Source of the DNA: Paenibacillus jilunlii
GTDB lineage: Bacteria; Bacillota; Bacilli; Paenibacillales; Paenibacillaceae
NCBI RefSeq assembly: GCF_900102965.1
Contig: NZ_FNGM01000007.1
Span: 197,689-261,688, forward strand
DNA: 64,000 nt
Direction: 5' to 3'
A program made the position numbers and the translations under genes. Positions 1 through 8,184 of the stretch are shown piece by piece (positions within the stretch are counted from its first letter, which is position 1; every line of letters begins with the position of its first letter). The notes below the pieces were generated by a model that had not been told where the DNA came from, ran no database searches, and saw only the letters and a list, made by a program, of their open reading frames with translations.

Positions 1-1139
1 GTGAAGATCTGCATGGCCTTGGCCGGGTCTTTGCATTTCTTGGTAATGAAGCTGATCATCCAGCCGGTAATCCCGGACTGGTTCAGCGTTGGCGCATGGC
101 CGGCTGTGCTCTGCGGCCCGTCGATTGCGATGTATTCCTTCCCGGGGTTCGCACTCATAAAGATCTGCAGGTTCCCGCCCTGCTGAGGCGTTCCGTCAAG
201 CAGCATGGTGGCGTATTTGCCGGATTTTACTTTTTCTTCAAAAGCCGTTCCGTCATCGGCAAAGCTGTCATCGCTGATTGCGCCGTCTCTGTACACGGCA
301 TTTATCGTTTTCAGCCAGGCCAGATAATCCTCATCCAGATTGCGGTTGTAGAATCCGCCTTCCTTGGTTTCCATCGGCACGCCGATGAAATCCTGCAGCA
401 CATCTCCCAGCGAGCCGGTGCCTTCACCGATGGAGTTGAAGCCGAACGGAATCAGCTCCGGAAACTTGGTTTTGATCTGGCCCATCACATTTCTGAACTC
501 TTCCGGCGTGCCAGCCGCTGGGCTTCCGAGCGCTTCATAGACATCCTTACGGATCACAAAAGCAGTTTTAGCCGGGATGTTGCCGCTGTCATAATCCGCC
601 TGTGTATTGGAATAGTTCGGATAGCCATAGGTTTTACCGTCCGCCAGCTGGAACCAGTTCAGCGTATCGGCAGCCGCCACTTTAGTGAAGTAAGGGTCAT
701 ACTTCTCTGCAAGATCATTCAGCGGCAGGGCCCAGGTGGCAGCCTTCTGCACCACCGGCGAGTTGGAATCGAAGATCGTCAGCAAATCCGGCATGCCGCC
801 CCCGGCAAAAAATGTGTTCAGCTTCGTATCATCTCCGGTGATGAATTTGATGTTGATGTTCAGATCCTCTTTGATTTTCTTCGTGACCACATCTTTGCCG
901 AAATCGGTATTCCACCAGTCCGCATTCACGTACCAGGTCAGCTCTGTGGTTTCCTCTTTTTTGTCCAGCTTCCAGGCCGGAGTTTCAGCATCTACAGTGT
1001 AACGGCCCTCAATCGAAGGCAAATCCGTCTTGCCTGAGCCTGCCGAGTTGCCGCCACCGCCGCAGCCCGACATGACAAGTACAGCCGCCATCAGCACCGT
1101 ACAGAGCTTGAGTCCTTTTTTGCCATAAGTTTTATTCAT
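1..1139 (-). CDS. ABC sugar transporter substrate-binding lipoprotein, C-terminus cut by window edge
   Basis: Lipid-anchored receptor that should capture a sugar outside the membrane for the two permeases encoded just upstream on the same strand. The reading frame opens at an ATG preceded by AGGAGG 8 nt away and stays open to base 1, so about 379 residues are visible and the C-terminus is missing. Residues 1-26 form a lipoprotein signal (two Lys, hydrophobic core, lipobox VMSGC with Cys26), followed by a Gly-rich linker and a type-1 solute-binding fold. The ATPase gene is absent from the cluster, as is common for CUT1 importers that share one MsmX-like ATPase. The substrate cannot be read from the sequence. 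Confidence 0.9.
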   Translation of the reverse strand, partial: MNKTYGKKGLKLCTVLMAAVLVMSGCGGGGNSAGSGKTDLPSIEGRYTVDAETPAWKLDKKEETTELTWYVNADWWNTDFGKDVVTKKIKEDLNINIKFITGDDTKLNTFFAGGGMPDLLTIFDSNSPVVQKAATWALPLNDLAEKYDPYFTKVAAADTLNWFQLADGKTYGYPNYSNTQADYDSGNIPAKTAFVIRKDVYEALGSPAAGTPEEFRNVMGQIKTKFPELIPFGFNSIGEGTGSLGDVLQDFIGVPMETKEGGFYNRNLDEDYLAWLKTINAVYRDGAISDDSFADDGTAFEEKVKSGKYATMLLDGTPQQGGNLQIFMSANPGKEYIAIDGPQSTAGHAPTLNQSGITGWMISFITKKCKDPAKAMQIF

Positions 1140-1257
1140 GTATTAGTCCTCCTCAAAGTTTTTAAATTTCCGATTTGGGTATTATCGTGACTATGGAGAA
1201 TGTTTGGACTTCCGGCCGCTGTTGTCTGCAGATTTCTTGATTTTTACCGTTTATATC

Positions 1258-1271
1258 GGTATACGCTTTCA
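1258..1271 (-). promoter_or_regulatory. possible cre (CcpA) site before the binding-protein gene
   Basis: On the minus strand this reads TGAAAGCGTATACC, which matches the cre consensus at about 12 of 14 positions. It lies in the 151-nt gap between the second permease and the binding-protein gene, where extra control of the highly expressed receptor would make sense. It is the weakest of the operator calls here. Confidence 0.25.
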
Positions 1272-1290
1272 TAAATCCCCCCTGTCACCT

Positions 1291-2178
1291 CTATTCCTTC
1301 ACCGCCCCCAGCATCATTCCGGAAATAAAGTACCTTTGCAGTATTGGATAGATCACAACAATCGGCAGAGTCGTAATGACAATCGTTGCGAGTTGAACCC
1401 CTTTGGTGGTCGTTTCGATGACTGCTGAGCCGCCTATGTTCTGCATGGACTGGGTCTGCGACTGGACGATGATCTCATACAGCTTCATCTGCAGCGGATA
1501 CAGCGCCTGATTGGTGATGTACAGCTTGGTGGTCATGAAATCATTCCATTGCCCCACCCCGTTGAACAAAGCAATGGTGGCCATGGCCGGCATTGACAGC
1601 GGGATGAAGATTTTCAGGAAAATGCGCCAATCGCCTGCACCGTCGATCTTGGCCGATTCCTCCAGGGATTCCGGGACATTGCGGAAAAAGTTCATCAGAA
1701 TTACGACATCGTAATAACTGAACAGCGCCGGAATAATGTACACCCAGAAGCTGTTAAGCAGACCCAGCGATTTGATCAGCAGGTAGGTTGGAATCATGCC
1801 CCCGGAGAAAAACATCGTAATGACACCCATGGCAACATAAAGCTTGCGGCCTTTTATGTATCTTTTGCTGAGCCCGTAGCCGATCATCGCGCAGAAAAAC
1901 ACATGGGTCATGACGCCGGCAAAGGTTTTGGAGATGGAGACGAGAAAGGACTGCCAGATCGTGTTGTCATTGAATACCGCCCGGTAATTTTCCAGGGAAA
2001 ATTCCTTGGACCAGAAGATGAATCCGCCTTCGGCTAGCGCCTTGCCTGAGCTGAGGGAGGAGATGATCACATTCCACAGCGGAACCACAATCACTACCGT
2101 AACGAGAAACAGCAAAATAATATTTATGGCATCAAAGATCCTGCTGTCGAAATCCTCTTTAACCACTTTTCGATTCAC
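1291..2178 (-). CDS. carbohydrate ABC transporter permease, LplC/YtcP type
   Basis: Inner-membrane permease of a CUT1 sugar importer, 295 residues with about six membrane segments. The cytoplasmic EAA loop that docks the ATPase is clear (EESAKIDGAGDWRIF around residues 190-205), and the protein ends in the family-typical QRYFISGMMLGAVKE. It lies 14 nt downstream of the partner permease and 151 nt upstream of the binding protein, so the three form one transport operon. Family assignment is secure; substrate unknown. Confidence 0.92.
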   Translation of the reverse strand: MNRKVVKEDFDSRIFDAINIILLFLVTVVIVVPLWNVIISSLSSGKALAEGGFIFWSKEFSLENYRAVFNDNTIWQSFLVSISKTFAGVMTHVFFCAMIGYGLSKRYIKGRKLYVAMGVITMFFSGGMIPTYLLIKSLGLLNSFWVYIIPALFSYYDVVILMNFFRNVPESLEESAKIDGAGDWRIFLKIFIPLSMPAMATIALFNGVGQWNDFMTTKLYITNQALYPLQMKLYEIIVQSQTQSMQNIGGSAVIETTTKGVQLATIVITTLPIVVIYPILQRYFISGMMLGAVKE

Positions 2179-2192
2179 GGCGGATGCCTCCT

Positions 2193-3179
2193 TTACAGCA
2201 CAGATTGATTGTCATTTAATTTGCTGGTGATCTTGTTCGCGGTGACGAGCAGAATCACGGAAACGATGGAGACCCCGAGTCCGACAGCGGTTGCATACGA
2301 GAAATCACCCTGCGTCATCCCCATCCGGTACACATAGGAGTTGATAACCTCGGCCTTCTCCCGGTTCTGGGAGTTCATGAGCACCAGTGTCTGATCGAGA
2401 TTAGAGCCCAGTAAACCGCTTACAGTAAGGATCAAATTTAAGCTGATGATCGTCTTCATATTGGGCAGCGTGATATTCCAAATCTGTCTGATCCGGCTCG
2501 CACCGTCGATTTTGGCGGCTTCATAATAGGTGGGATCAATCTTGGACATTACCGCCAGATACAGAATCGTTCCCCAGCCGGCCTCTTTCCAAATATCCGA
2601 CAACGTGGCGATCCACCAGTATTTCCCCGCATCCAGCAGAATGTTGGAAGGCTTCGAGATCAGCCCTAATTCAAGCAGCAGCTGATTGAACAGCCCCGAC
2701 GTCGAGAACCAGGTGATCAGCATGCCCCCCAGCACGATCCAGGACAAAAAATGGGGCAGATACGAGATGGTTTGCACCAATTTTTTGAAACGTCCCATGT
2801 TCAATTCGTAGATCATAACCGCCAGAATAATCGGAATGACGAACCCGATGGCCAGCTTCAGGAAGCTGATGCCCAGTGTATTCATAACCGCGTCCCAGAA
2901 ATATTCGTCGGACAGGATGATTCTGAAATTATCCAGACCTACCCACGGGGCCGAGGACAGTGTATCGATGACTGTGTAGTTTTTGAAAGCAATCGTTAAG
3001 CCGTAAATCGGAATGTAGCAAAAAACAATCATAAAAACAACGCCCGGAATGACCATCGACTGGATCTCCCATTGCCTTCTGAAATCTGCCACCCATTCCT
3101 TCATCCTTTGCCCCATAGGCTTTTTAGCCAGCTGATGGACTGCCGGTGCGGGCACCAGGTCTAGTTTATCCACGTTCAC
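2193..3179 (-). CDS. carbohydrate ABC transporter permease, LplB type
   Basis: First permease of the LacI-linked importer, 328 residues. A cytoplasmic N-terminal stretch of about 40 residues precedes six predicted membrane helices, and the EAA loop reads YEAAKIDGASRIRQIWNITLP-like around residues 220-240. It pairs with the next gene to make a heterodimeric channel. A perfect palindrome matching the operator in front of the lacI-type gene lies 27-44 nt upstream, so this operon is probably repressed by the adjacent regulator. Confidence 0.92.
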   Translation of the reverse strand: MNVDKLDLVPAPAVHQLAKKPMGQRMKEWVADFRRQWEIQSMVIPGVVFMIVFCYIPIYGLTIAFKNYTVIDTLSSAPWVGLDNFRIILSDEYFWDAVMNTLGISFLKLAIGFVIPIILAVMIYELNMGRFKKLVQTISYLPHFLSWIVLGGMLITWFSTSGLFNQLLLELGLISKPSNILLDAGKYWWIATLSDIWKEAGWGTILYLAVMSKIDPTYYEAAKIDGASRIRQIWNITLPNMKTIISLNLILTVSGLLGSNLDQTLVLMNSQNREKAEVINSYVYRMGMTQGDFSYATAVGLGVSIVSVILLVTANKITSKLNDNQSVL

Positions 3180-3205
3180 CGCTCCCCCTTTCAGTATTTC
3201 AAATC

Positions 3206-3223
3206 AATAAAAACGTTTTTATT
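3206..3223 (-). promoter_or_regulatory. LacI-type operator upstream of the permease operon
   Basis: AATAAAAACGTTTTTATT is a perfect 18-bp palindrome with a central CG, as expected for LacI/GalR proteins. Its inner 16 bp are identical to the operator in front of the regulator gene at 4363-4382. Both together point to one regulator controlling itself and the importer. Confidence 0.8.
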
Positions 3224-3252
3224 TTTGGCAAAAAGATGCCCCTCCCAGGCAT

Positions 3253-3311
3253 GATTACAAGCGAAACGGCTTCGCCTTCCTTTCATCGACGATACCGTTT
3301 CGGCGTAAATC
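3253..3311. repeat. imperfect inverted repeat between the regulator and permease genes
   Basis: A 17-nt arm (3253-3269, containing CGAAACGG) is mirrored by CCGTTTCG within 3295-3311, separated by 25 nt. The arms could form a hairpin in the lacI-permease spacer and might attenuate or terminate the regulator transcript. No clear T-run follows, so its role is open. Confidence 0.4.
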
Positions 3312-3326
3312 ATCCTGCCCGGCATT

Positions 3327-4346
3327 TCAAATCCGCTCATTCCGGTCTAGCTTCACATGGCTTGAGCCTCTGACGATAAGCTCGCCTTTCAGTTTCTGCG
3401 CATTGCCCTGTTCTTGTTTCTGTATCATGCGTACCAGATGGTCGATGGCCAATATCCCCTGTCTGGCAATCTGATTCCTCACCGTCGTTAACGGAGGTGA
3501 ATAGTACTGGGCGATATCAATATCATCAAAGCCGACCACGCTGATATCGTCCGGAACCTCGTAGCCATGGGCTTTGAGCGCTTGGATGCAGCCGATGGCA
3601 CTAAGGTCATTGCCCGCCAGAAAAGCATCCGGAAGCTTCTCGGGCTGTGCCCGGATGAAGGATTTTACCACATTGTAGGTGCTTTCCTCTTCAAAATAAC
3701 CCTGTAAAATATATTCCTTACTCACCGGAAGACCGTACTGGCGCAATGCCGCCAGGTATCCCTCCCTGCGCTGTACGCTGTCAAACATCGTATCCACCCC
3801 GGAGATGTAGGCGATTTTCTTATGCCCCAGCCCGATTAGATACTTGGTCGCTTCATACCCCGCCTCAAAGGAGTCAAAAATAATGCTGCCCATGTTCTCG
3901 TTCTCCAGCACCCGGTCCAGAAACACCGCTTTGATCTTCTCCTTGTTCATCGCTTGAATGTCTTTGTCGCCGATGCCCAGTTCTTCATAAATAATGACAC
4001 CGTCCACACGCCTGCCGAGGATATTGCTCATCACGACCTGCTTATCCTTCGTAACAAATACGTTCAGCCCGTACCCCAGACGGTCGCACTGCCGGGACAT
4101 GGCCTCCACCAGCTTATAGAAATAGGGGCCTGCCACACTTGTTGTAAAAAAACCCAGCATCATGGTTTTCCCCGATTTCAGCTGTTTGCCGTTCAGGTTA
4201 GGTACGTAATTCAGCCGCTGCGCCACCTTAAGCACATGCGATTTGGTCTCCGGATTCAGAACATCCACATCATTTAACGCATTCGACACGGTTGAGATCG
4301 AAACCCCGGCCTCCCTGGCAACGTCTCGGATTGTAATTTTTCCCAT
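3327..4346 (-). CDS. LacI/GalR-family transcriptional repressor
   Basis: Regulator of the adjacent sugar importer, 339 residues. Residues 3-25 are a classic LacI helix-turn-helix (ITIRDVAREAGVSISTVSNAL), followed by the hinge and a periplasmic-binding-protein-like effector domain to residue ~335, ending with a conserved VVGFDDIDIAQYYSPPLTTV-type segment. Two in-frame ATGs lie 6 nt apart; the second (4346) is chosen because it stands 9 nt from AAAGGA, while the first is only 3 nt away. A perfect palindromic operator sits right behind the -10 box, so it is probably autoregulated. The inducer is presumably the imported sugar. Confidence 0.93.
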   Translation of the reverse strand: MGKITIRDVAREAGVSISTVSNALNDVDVLNPETKSHVLKVAQRLNYVPNLNGKQLKSGKTMMLGFFTTSVAGPYFYKLVEAMSRQCDRLGYGLNVFVTKDKQVVMSNILGRRVDGVIIYEELGIGDKDIQAMNKEKIKAVFLDRVLENENMGSIIFDSFEAGYEATKYLIGLGHKKIAYISGVDTMFDSVQRREGYLAALRQYGLPVSKEYILQGYFEEESTYNVVKSFIRAQPEKLPDAFLAGNDLSAIGCIQALKAHGYEVPDDISVVGFDDIDIAQYYSPPLTTVRNQIARQGILAIDHLVRMIQKQEQGNAQKLKGELIVRGSSHVKLDRNERI

Positions 4347-4362
4347 CTTCATTTATCCTTTG

Positions 4363-4388
4363 CTATAAAAACGTTTTTATAGATTATA
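4363..4388 (-). promoter_or_regulatory. promoter and LacI operator of the regulator gene
   Basis: CTATAAAAACGTTTTTATAG (4363-4382) is a perfect 20-bp palindrome. It abuts a TATAAT -10 box (4383-4388, minus strand). A poor -35 (CTGAAA) lies 17 bp further upstream. A repressor bound here would cover the transcription start. Confidence 0.8.
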
Positions 4389-4456
4389 AAGTAACATAAA
4401 ACCGTTTTCAGCACAATAGTTTTTCTTGTGAAGGCGGACGCTGCCGCTCTCCACTG

Positions 4457-5044
4457 TCAAACATCCCCGTTGCTTCTCTCCATGTTTGGTTCTGTGCCGG
4501 GTTTACCGGCCAATAGCGCCTTAGCCTCGTCCGCCCAGTCCAAATAGGCCTTGTAGACATGCTCCCCGAACAGGACAGTCAGATAAAAGTACAAATGATC
4601 CTTGTCGGTATGGAGAACACGCTCCAGATTGCCTTTGAACATCTGAATCAGCTGGAGATTCTGTATATGCCGTTCCTTGAAGTCTTCAATCCGCGCAAGA
4701 TTGCTCTCATCCGGAACCAGACTTCCAAAAAAGAGCTTGAGCAGGATCTCATATTTCGTATACTCCTTCTGCTCGGGAAGCATTACCCACTCCTTCAGCA
4801 GCTCCCGCCCTTTGTCCGTGATGGAATAGATGTTTTTCTCGGGGCCTTTGGAGCCGGTGCCCTTATGTTTGACTACCAGCTCCTCGGCAACCAGCTTCGC
4901 CAGGGTGGGATAAATCTGCCCATAACCAACTTCCCAGAAACCGCTGATCATCACATCTATCTTTTTCTTAATATCATATCCGCTGAGGTCCTCATGGTTC
5001 AGCAGGCCTAATATGATGTAGACCGTAGTATTTTCCTTCGGCAT
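4457..5044 (-). CDS. PadR-family transcriptional regulator (long form)
   Basis: 195-residue PadR regulator. The N-terminal winged helix spans about residues 5-85 (TVYIILGLLNHEDLSGYDIK, then GQIYPTLAKL, the typical PadR recognition helix), followed by a helical C-terminal dimer domain of the Vir_act_alpha_C kind. It starts 9 nt after the stop of the polyferredoxin gene, so both are cotranscribed. Two near-identical palindromes upstream of the operon are the likely binding sites. The signal sensed is unknown. Confidence 0.9.
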   Translation of the reverse strand: MPKENTTVYIILGLLNHEDLSGYDIKKKIDVMISGFWEVGYGQIYPTLAKLVAEELVVKHKGTGSKGPEKNIYSITDKGRELLKEWVMLPEQKEYTKYEILLKLFFGSLVPDESNLARIEDFKERHIQNLQLIQMFKGNLERVLHTDKDHLYFYLTVLFGEHVYKAYLDWADEAKALLAGKPGTEPNMERSNGDV

Positions 5045-5053
5045 AATCTTTCC

Positions 5054-5818
5054 TTAAGCTCCCTCCGTATAGTTGCTTTTGGCAGCAGATTGCTTCTGGC
5101 CGCCGAAGCCTACCCGAAGCACTTGCTTCGGACACACCGCCTCGCAGCTGCCGCACAGAATACATTCATTGCTGTTCATGTCCCTGTTCTGCACCATTTC
5201 ATTAACCTTCAGGCTCATCGGGCAGGCTCTGTCGCATTTCTTGCAGCTGATGCAATCCTCGGTTCTGGCCTCCAGATGCAGTGAGGGGTAACCCAGCTTA
5301 TTCTTGAGGGTATTGCCCAAGACCATGAACGGGGCCATCCAGCAGAGCGAATGGCAGAAGGACCGGCGCCCGAAAATCAGGGACACACTGACTATTAATA
5401 ATACGACAGCAAAGTACGTAATGAAAGCCGGAGGGGCAGAAACTGAAATTCCGTGGTCGGTAAAATAAACCGGGTTGACGGCTTTGATCCCGCCAGCAGT
5501 CACAAATCCGGCCAGAATAGATAGAACCCACGGCAGCCAGATCAGGTATTTGATGATGTTCTGCCTTGATCCTGCCGGTTTATTCACAACCTGGCTGCAG
5601 GTATCCTGCAACCCCCCAGCCGGACACACCCAGCTGCAAAAAGCCCTCCCAAACCATAAAGAGGAGCCAAAAAGTGCGGCAAACAGCAAAAAGCTTCCGG
5701 TAGCAATACCGGCAAAACTGCCTTGGACAATCAGATAAGGCGAGAAATAGTTCAAGGTAACCGGAAACAGCAGCATTGACAGCAGAAGGAGAGTCTTTCG
5801 GAGCGTTTGCTTACGCAT
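5054..5818 (-). CDS. NapH/NosR-like membrane 4Fe-4S polyferredoxin
   Basis: 254-residue membrane electron-transfer protein. It has about four membrane helices carrying two CxxxC motifs at the membrane face (C61-C65 in FCSWVCP and C154-C159 in FCHSLCW), as in NapH/RdxA/NosR proteins. The soluble C-terminus holds two 4Fe-4S clusters (C189, C192, C195, C199 and C219, C222, C225, C229, each followed by Pro). The role would be to pass electrons from the quinone pool or a flavoprotein to an unidentified partner; no reductase is adjacent. First gene of a two-gene operon with PadR. Confidence 0.85.
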   Translation of the reverse strand: MRKQTLRKTLLLLSMLLFPVTLNYFSPYLIVQGSFAGIATGSFLLFAALFGSSLWFGRAFCSWVCPAGGLQDTCSQVVNKPAGSRQNIIKYLIWLPWVLSILAGFVTAGGIKAVNPVYFTDHGISVSAPPAFITYFAVVLLIVSVSLIFGRRSFCHSLCWMAPFMVLGNTLKNKLGYPSLHLEARTEDCISCKKCDRACPMSLKVNEMVQNRDMNSNECILCGSCEAVCPKQVLRVGFGGQKQSAAKSNYTEGA

Positions 5819-5873
5819 GCTTCATCACATTCCATTCTTTTTAGAATAAAGTCGTCCCTTACAGGGCAAGCAG

Positions 5874-5924
5874 TATATCATGATGATATAGAATATGGTA
5901 TCAAGTTGATACAGAAGCTGTCAA
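5874..5924 (-). promoter_or_regulatory. paired palindromic operators and TTGACA box for the polyferredoxin-padR operon
   Basis: Two perfect odd palindromes are visible: TATATCATGATGATATA (5874-5890) and GTATCAAGTTGATAC (5898-5912). They share the core TATCAwGwTGATA, with centres 23 bp apart, about two helical turns. A TTGACA hexamer (5919-5924, minus strand) abuts the upstream one. The pair is the natural target for the PadR dimer encoded by the same operon. Confidence 0.7.
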
Positions 5925-6071
5925 TGAGCTTTTTGCCATTCGATAGCCGGATTAAAGCTTGCCAAGTACTTTTTTTGTTGCTGTTGACTCGATTATTGAA
6001 AAGTTATGCTTTACTTTATCGCCAGCGGAGCAGTGCTGCCGCAGGTTACAGCCGCTCTTCATGTGAAATAG

Positions 6072-6108
6072 AAAGAGCCGGCATGCCTATTACAGCAGCC
6101 GGCTCTTT
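6072..6108 (-). terminator. hairpin terminator downstream of the MATE gene
   Basis: An 11-bp stem, AAAGAGCCGGC (6072-6082) with GCCGGCTCTTT (6098-6108), has a 15-nt loop and U-rich flanks on both sides. It lies 20 nt past the MATE stop codon and could work in both directions. Confidence 0.8.
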
Positions 6109-6128
6109 TCATCTATCTTGGCCTATTT

Positions 6129-7523
6129 TTAGATACCGGGCGCAGTTCCGGGTACTCTCTTGATCTCATCATCCTGATCCGGATTTTTCAACTTCCGGCT
6201 GAAGAGGATAAACAACACAAGCCCCATTGCACTCGTAATCACTTCAGTTACGGTCATGGACCAGATCACGCCATGCAGTCCGAAAAATTTATGCAAAAGA
6301 ATAATTACGGGGATATACAGCACGCCCTGGGTAATGGACATGATCGCTGTCGGTATTCCCTGCCCTGTCGCCTGAAAGATGCTGGTGAACAAACCGGTGA
6401 ACCCATTGAACAGCGCCGACACCAGCATGGCTCCGATGATATAAGCACCCATTTCCAGCACAGAAGGATCGTTCGAAAACCAGGAAATCACCGAATCTCT
6501 GAACACATATACCAGACCTACAAATAGTACAGCCATACTCCCGATATACAAAAAAGCATGTCTGATGCCCGATTTCAGTCTGGGTATATTTTTACTGGAA
6601 TAGGTAAAGGCAAAGAGCGGAATCAGGCCCAGGAACATTCCCATGGACAGAAACTCCGGAATCTGCACAATTCTGAGCGCCACCCCGAACCCGGCGACCA
6701 CACTTTCTCCATACTGGATGGAGTAGTTGTTGAGCAGCAGCGTAGTCACAATCATAAATGCGGCCAGCAGCAGCTCGGAGATGCCGATTTTGTAAATTTC
6801 CAGCTTATCCTTCAGCGATATTCTGTAGTACTTCAGGAAACCTCTTAAGTTATCGCTTTTCCGGTCCAGATAGTAGACATAATAGATTGCGGAGCCCAAA
6901 TTCGCCAGACACATAGCCAGCGCCGCTCCAGCAACATGCCAGTCCAGAACCAGGATAAACAGCGGATCAAAAATCAGACTTAATGCCGTACTGACAAATA
7001 TGCCGTACATCGATTCCTTGGAGGCCCCTTCCGAGCGCACCATCTGTTCCAGCGCAAAATTCAAGACAATGGCGAAGCCGCCCGCAAAAAGTGTCAGTGT
7101 ATAGGTTTTGGTAAAATGGGCCGTTGCCGCATCTGCACCCAGCAGCTGAACGATGGGGTTAACCGCTAAAAACGCAATCAGGGCAATGACCAGCCCTGCC
7201 AGGATACTCGCGTAAAAGGTATACCCGGCGATCCGCTTGCCTTTCTCCGTCTCCTTCTGTCCCGCAAGCCGTGTGACAAAGGTTCCCCCTCCAACCCCCA
7301 GCACATTTCCGAAGGCCATCAGCACGGTAAAAATCGGCAGCCCCAGCGTAATAGCTGTCAGCATGCCCGTATTATGCAGCAGGCCGATAAAATAAGCATT
7401 AATAACATTGTAGACCGTGCCAACCGACATCCCGATCATCATCGGAATGGATAAATGGGCAATAGCCTTCTTCATCGGCGCGGATTCCAGGTAATATTGA
7501 TTCGACATTTTTTTTGCCATCAT
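6129..7523 (-). CDS. MATE-family multidrug/sodium antiporter
   Basis: 464-residue multidrug and toxin extrusion transporter, with twelve predicted membrane helices in two MatE halves (about residues 20-180 and 240-400). It expels cationic compounds in exchange for Na+ or H+. The N-terminus LSIPMMIGMSVGTVYNVINAYFIG is typical of the family. Two ATGs are adjacent (7523 and 7520) behind GGGGAGG. It is monocistronic, with a near-consensus promoter and a TTAGAATTCTAA palindrome, suggesting a MarR-like repressor encoded elsewhere. Substrate cannot be inferred. Confidence 0.92.
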   Translation of the reverse strand: MMAKKMSNQYYLESAPMKKAIAHLSIPMMIGMSVGTVYNVINAYFIGLLHNTGMLTAITLGLPIFTVLMAFGNVLGVGGGTFVTRLAGQKETEKGKRIAGYTFYASILAGLVIALIAFLAVNPIVQLLGADAATAHFTKTYTLTLFAGGFAIVLNFALEQMVRSEGASKESMYGIFVSTALSLIFDPLFILVLDWHVAGAALAMCLANLGSAIYYVYYLDRKSDNLRGFLKYYRISLKDKLEIYKIGISELLLAAFMIVTTLLLNNYSIQYGESVVAGFGVALRIVQIPEFLSMGMFLGLIPLFAFTYSSKNIPRLKSGIRHAFLYIGSMAVLFVGLVYVFRDSVISWFSNDPSVLEMGAYIIGAMLVSALFNGFTGLFTSIFQATGQGIPTAIMSITQGVLYIPVIILLHKFFGLHGVIWSMTVTEVITSAMGLVLFILFSRKLKNPDQDDEIKRVPGTAPGI

Positions 7524-7576
7524 AAGTCCTCCCCTTCTTTCTTGACCAACAATTAATTGGTGATGTTATTTCTTAG

Positions 7577-7628
7577 TTAGAATTCTAAGTAACACGGCAA
7601 TCATAATAGATAGAAACCTAACTGTCAA
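7577..7628 (-). promoter_or_regulatory. MATE gene promoter with downstream palindrome
   Basis: On the minus strand TTGACA (7623-7628) and TATGAT (7600-7605) are separated by exactly 17 bp, a near-consensus sigma-A promoter. TTAGAATTCTAA (7577-7588) is a perfect palindrome about 12 bp downstream of the -10 box, where a repressor would block initiation. No candidate repressor gene is adjacent. Confidence 0.75.
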
Positions 7629-7701
7629 TACTCTAATTAAAACTCCGCAAAACAAAACTTCCTCCGGGCGCTCAACAACGGCATTTCTGCTAAACAAAAA
7701 C

Positions 7702-7743
7702 AAAACGGCCGCACCATCCTTTATTGGATAGCGCTGCCGTTTT
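7702..7743. terminator. AACGGC/GCCGTT hairpin terminator
   Basis: AAAACGGC (7702-7709) pairs with GCCGTTTT (7736-7743). Closely similar hairpins occur at 19545-19587, 27826-27861 and 34142-34176, each a short distance before a copy of the dispersed palindromic repeat. Confidence 0.6.
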
Positions 7744-7746
7744 CGG

Positions 7747-7863
7747 TTGCGGGGTGCGGGTGAGTGCGGGTGCAGGTGCGGGTGAGTGCGGATACGGTTG
7801 CGGGGTGCGGGGTACGGGTGCAGATGCGGGTGCGGATACGGGTGCAGATACGGGTGCGGGTGT
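7747..7863 (+). repeat. G-rich degenerate hexanucleotide tract (GGTGCG-like)
   Basis: About 115 nt consist almost wholly of imperfect GGTGCG, GATGCG and GATACG units with many GGG and GGGG runs on the plus strand. Read in reverse it gives a meaningless His-Pro repeat of about 40 residues. The tract could fold as a G-quadruplex or change length by slippage. It lies between the MATE promoter region and copy A of the dispersed repeat. Confidence 0.7.
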
Positions 7864-7937
7864 CTAGGCCTTCCTCTCAGAGTAGCTTGTGTTTTCTCCC
7901 GGTCCTTCCAGGCATCCTTGGACTCGGCGGCAAGCTG

Positions 7938-8121
7938 AAGTGGAAAAAGTGAACTTAAATCCTCTCCATCCCGTTTCTCCACAAGCATTAGTTGGAAAAA
8001 GGATAACTAATCTGACGGATTTACACCCTCTCAGGAGAATTCGTCTAAATTAGGTTTACTTTTTCCAACTATTCCTTCTACAGCAAGCTTTTTGGTCAAT
8101 TTAAGTGGACAAATTCCCACT
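7938..8121 (+). repeat. dispersed palindromic repeat, copy A
   Basis: Four ~22-nt cores are visible: AAGTGGAAAAAGTGAACTT at 7938, TTAGTTGGAAAAAGGATAAC at 7988, an inverted core ending TACTTTTTCCAACTATT near 8057-8073, and an inverted core at 8099-8121 (TTTAAGTGGAC...). The whole is 184 bp. It is intergenic, downstream of the diguanylate cyclase gene and upstream of the MATE gene. The 660-nt gap here (7524-8184) holds no gene. Confidence 0.85.
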
Positions 8122-8184
8122 ACTTCGTCTCATGCCTTAAAACCCGGGCAGCTTCCTTATCGCACCAATGTTCCACACAAGTGG

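Noticed and set aside
96..1037. 313-codon plus-strand frame
   Set aside because: Antisense shadow of the substrate-binding lipoprotein gene, whose minus-strand frame has a lipobox, a ribosome site and clear family features.
7566..7988. 140-codon minus-strand frame with His-Pro repeats
   Set aside because: It is created by the G-rich hexanucleotide tract and part of repeat copy A; no ribosome site and no domain.
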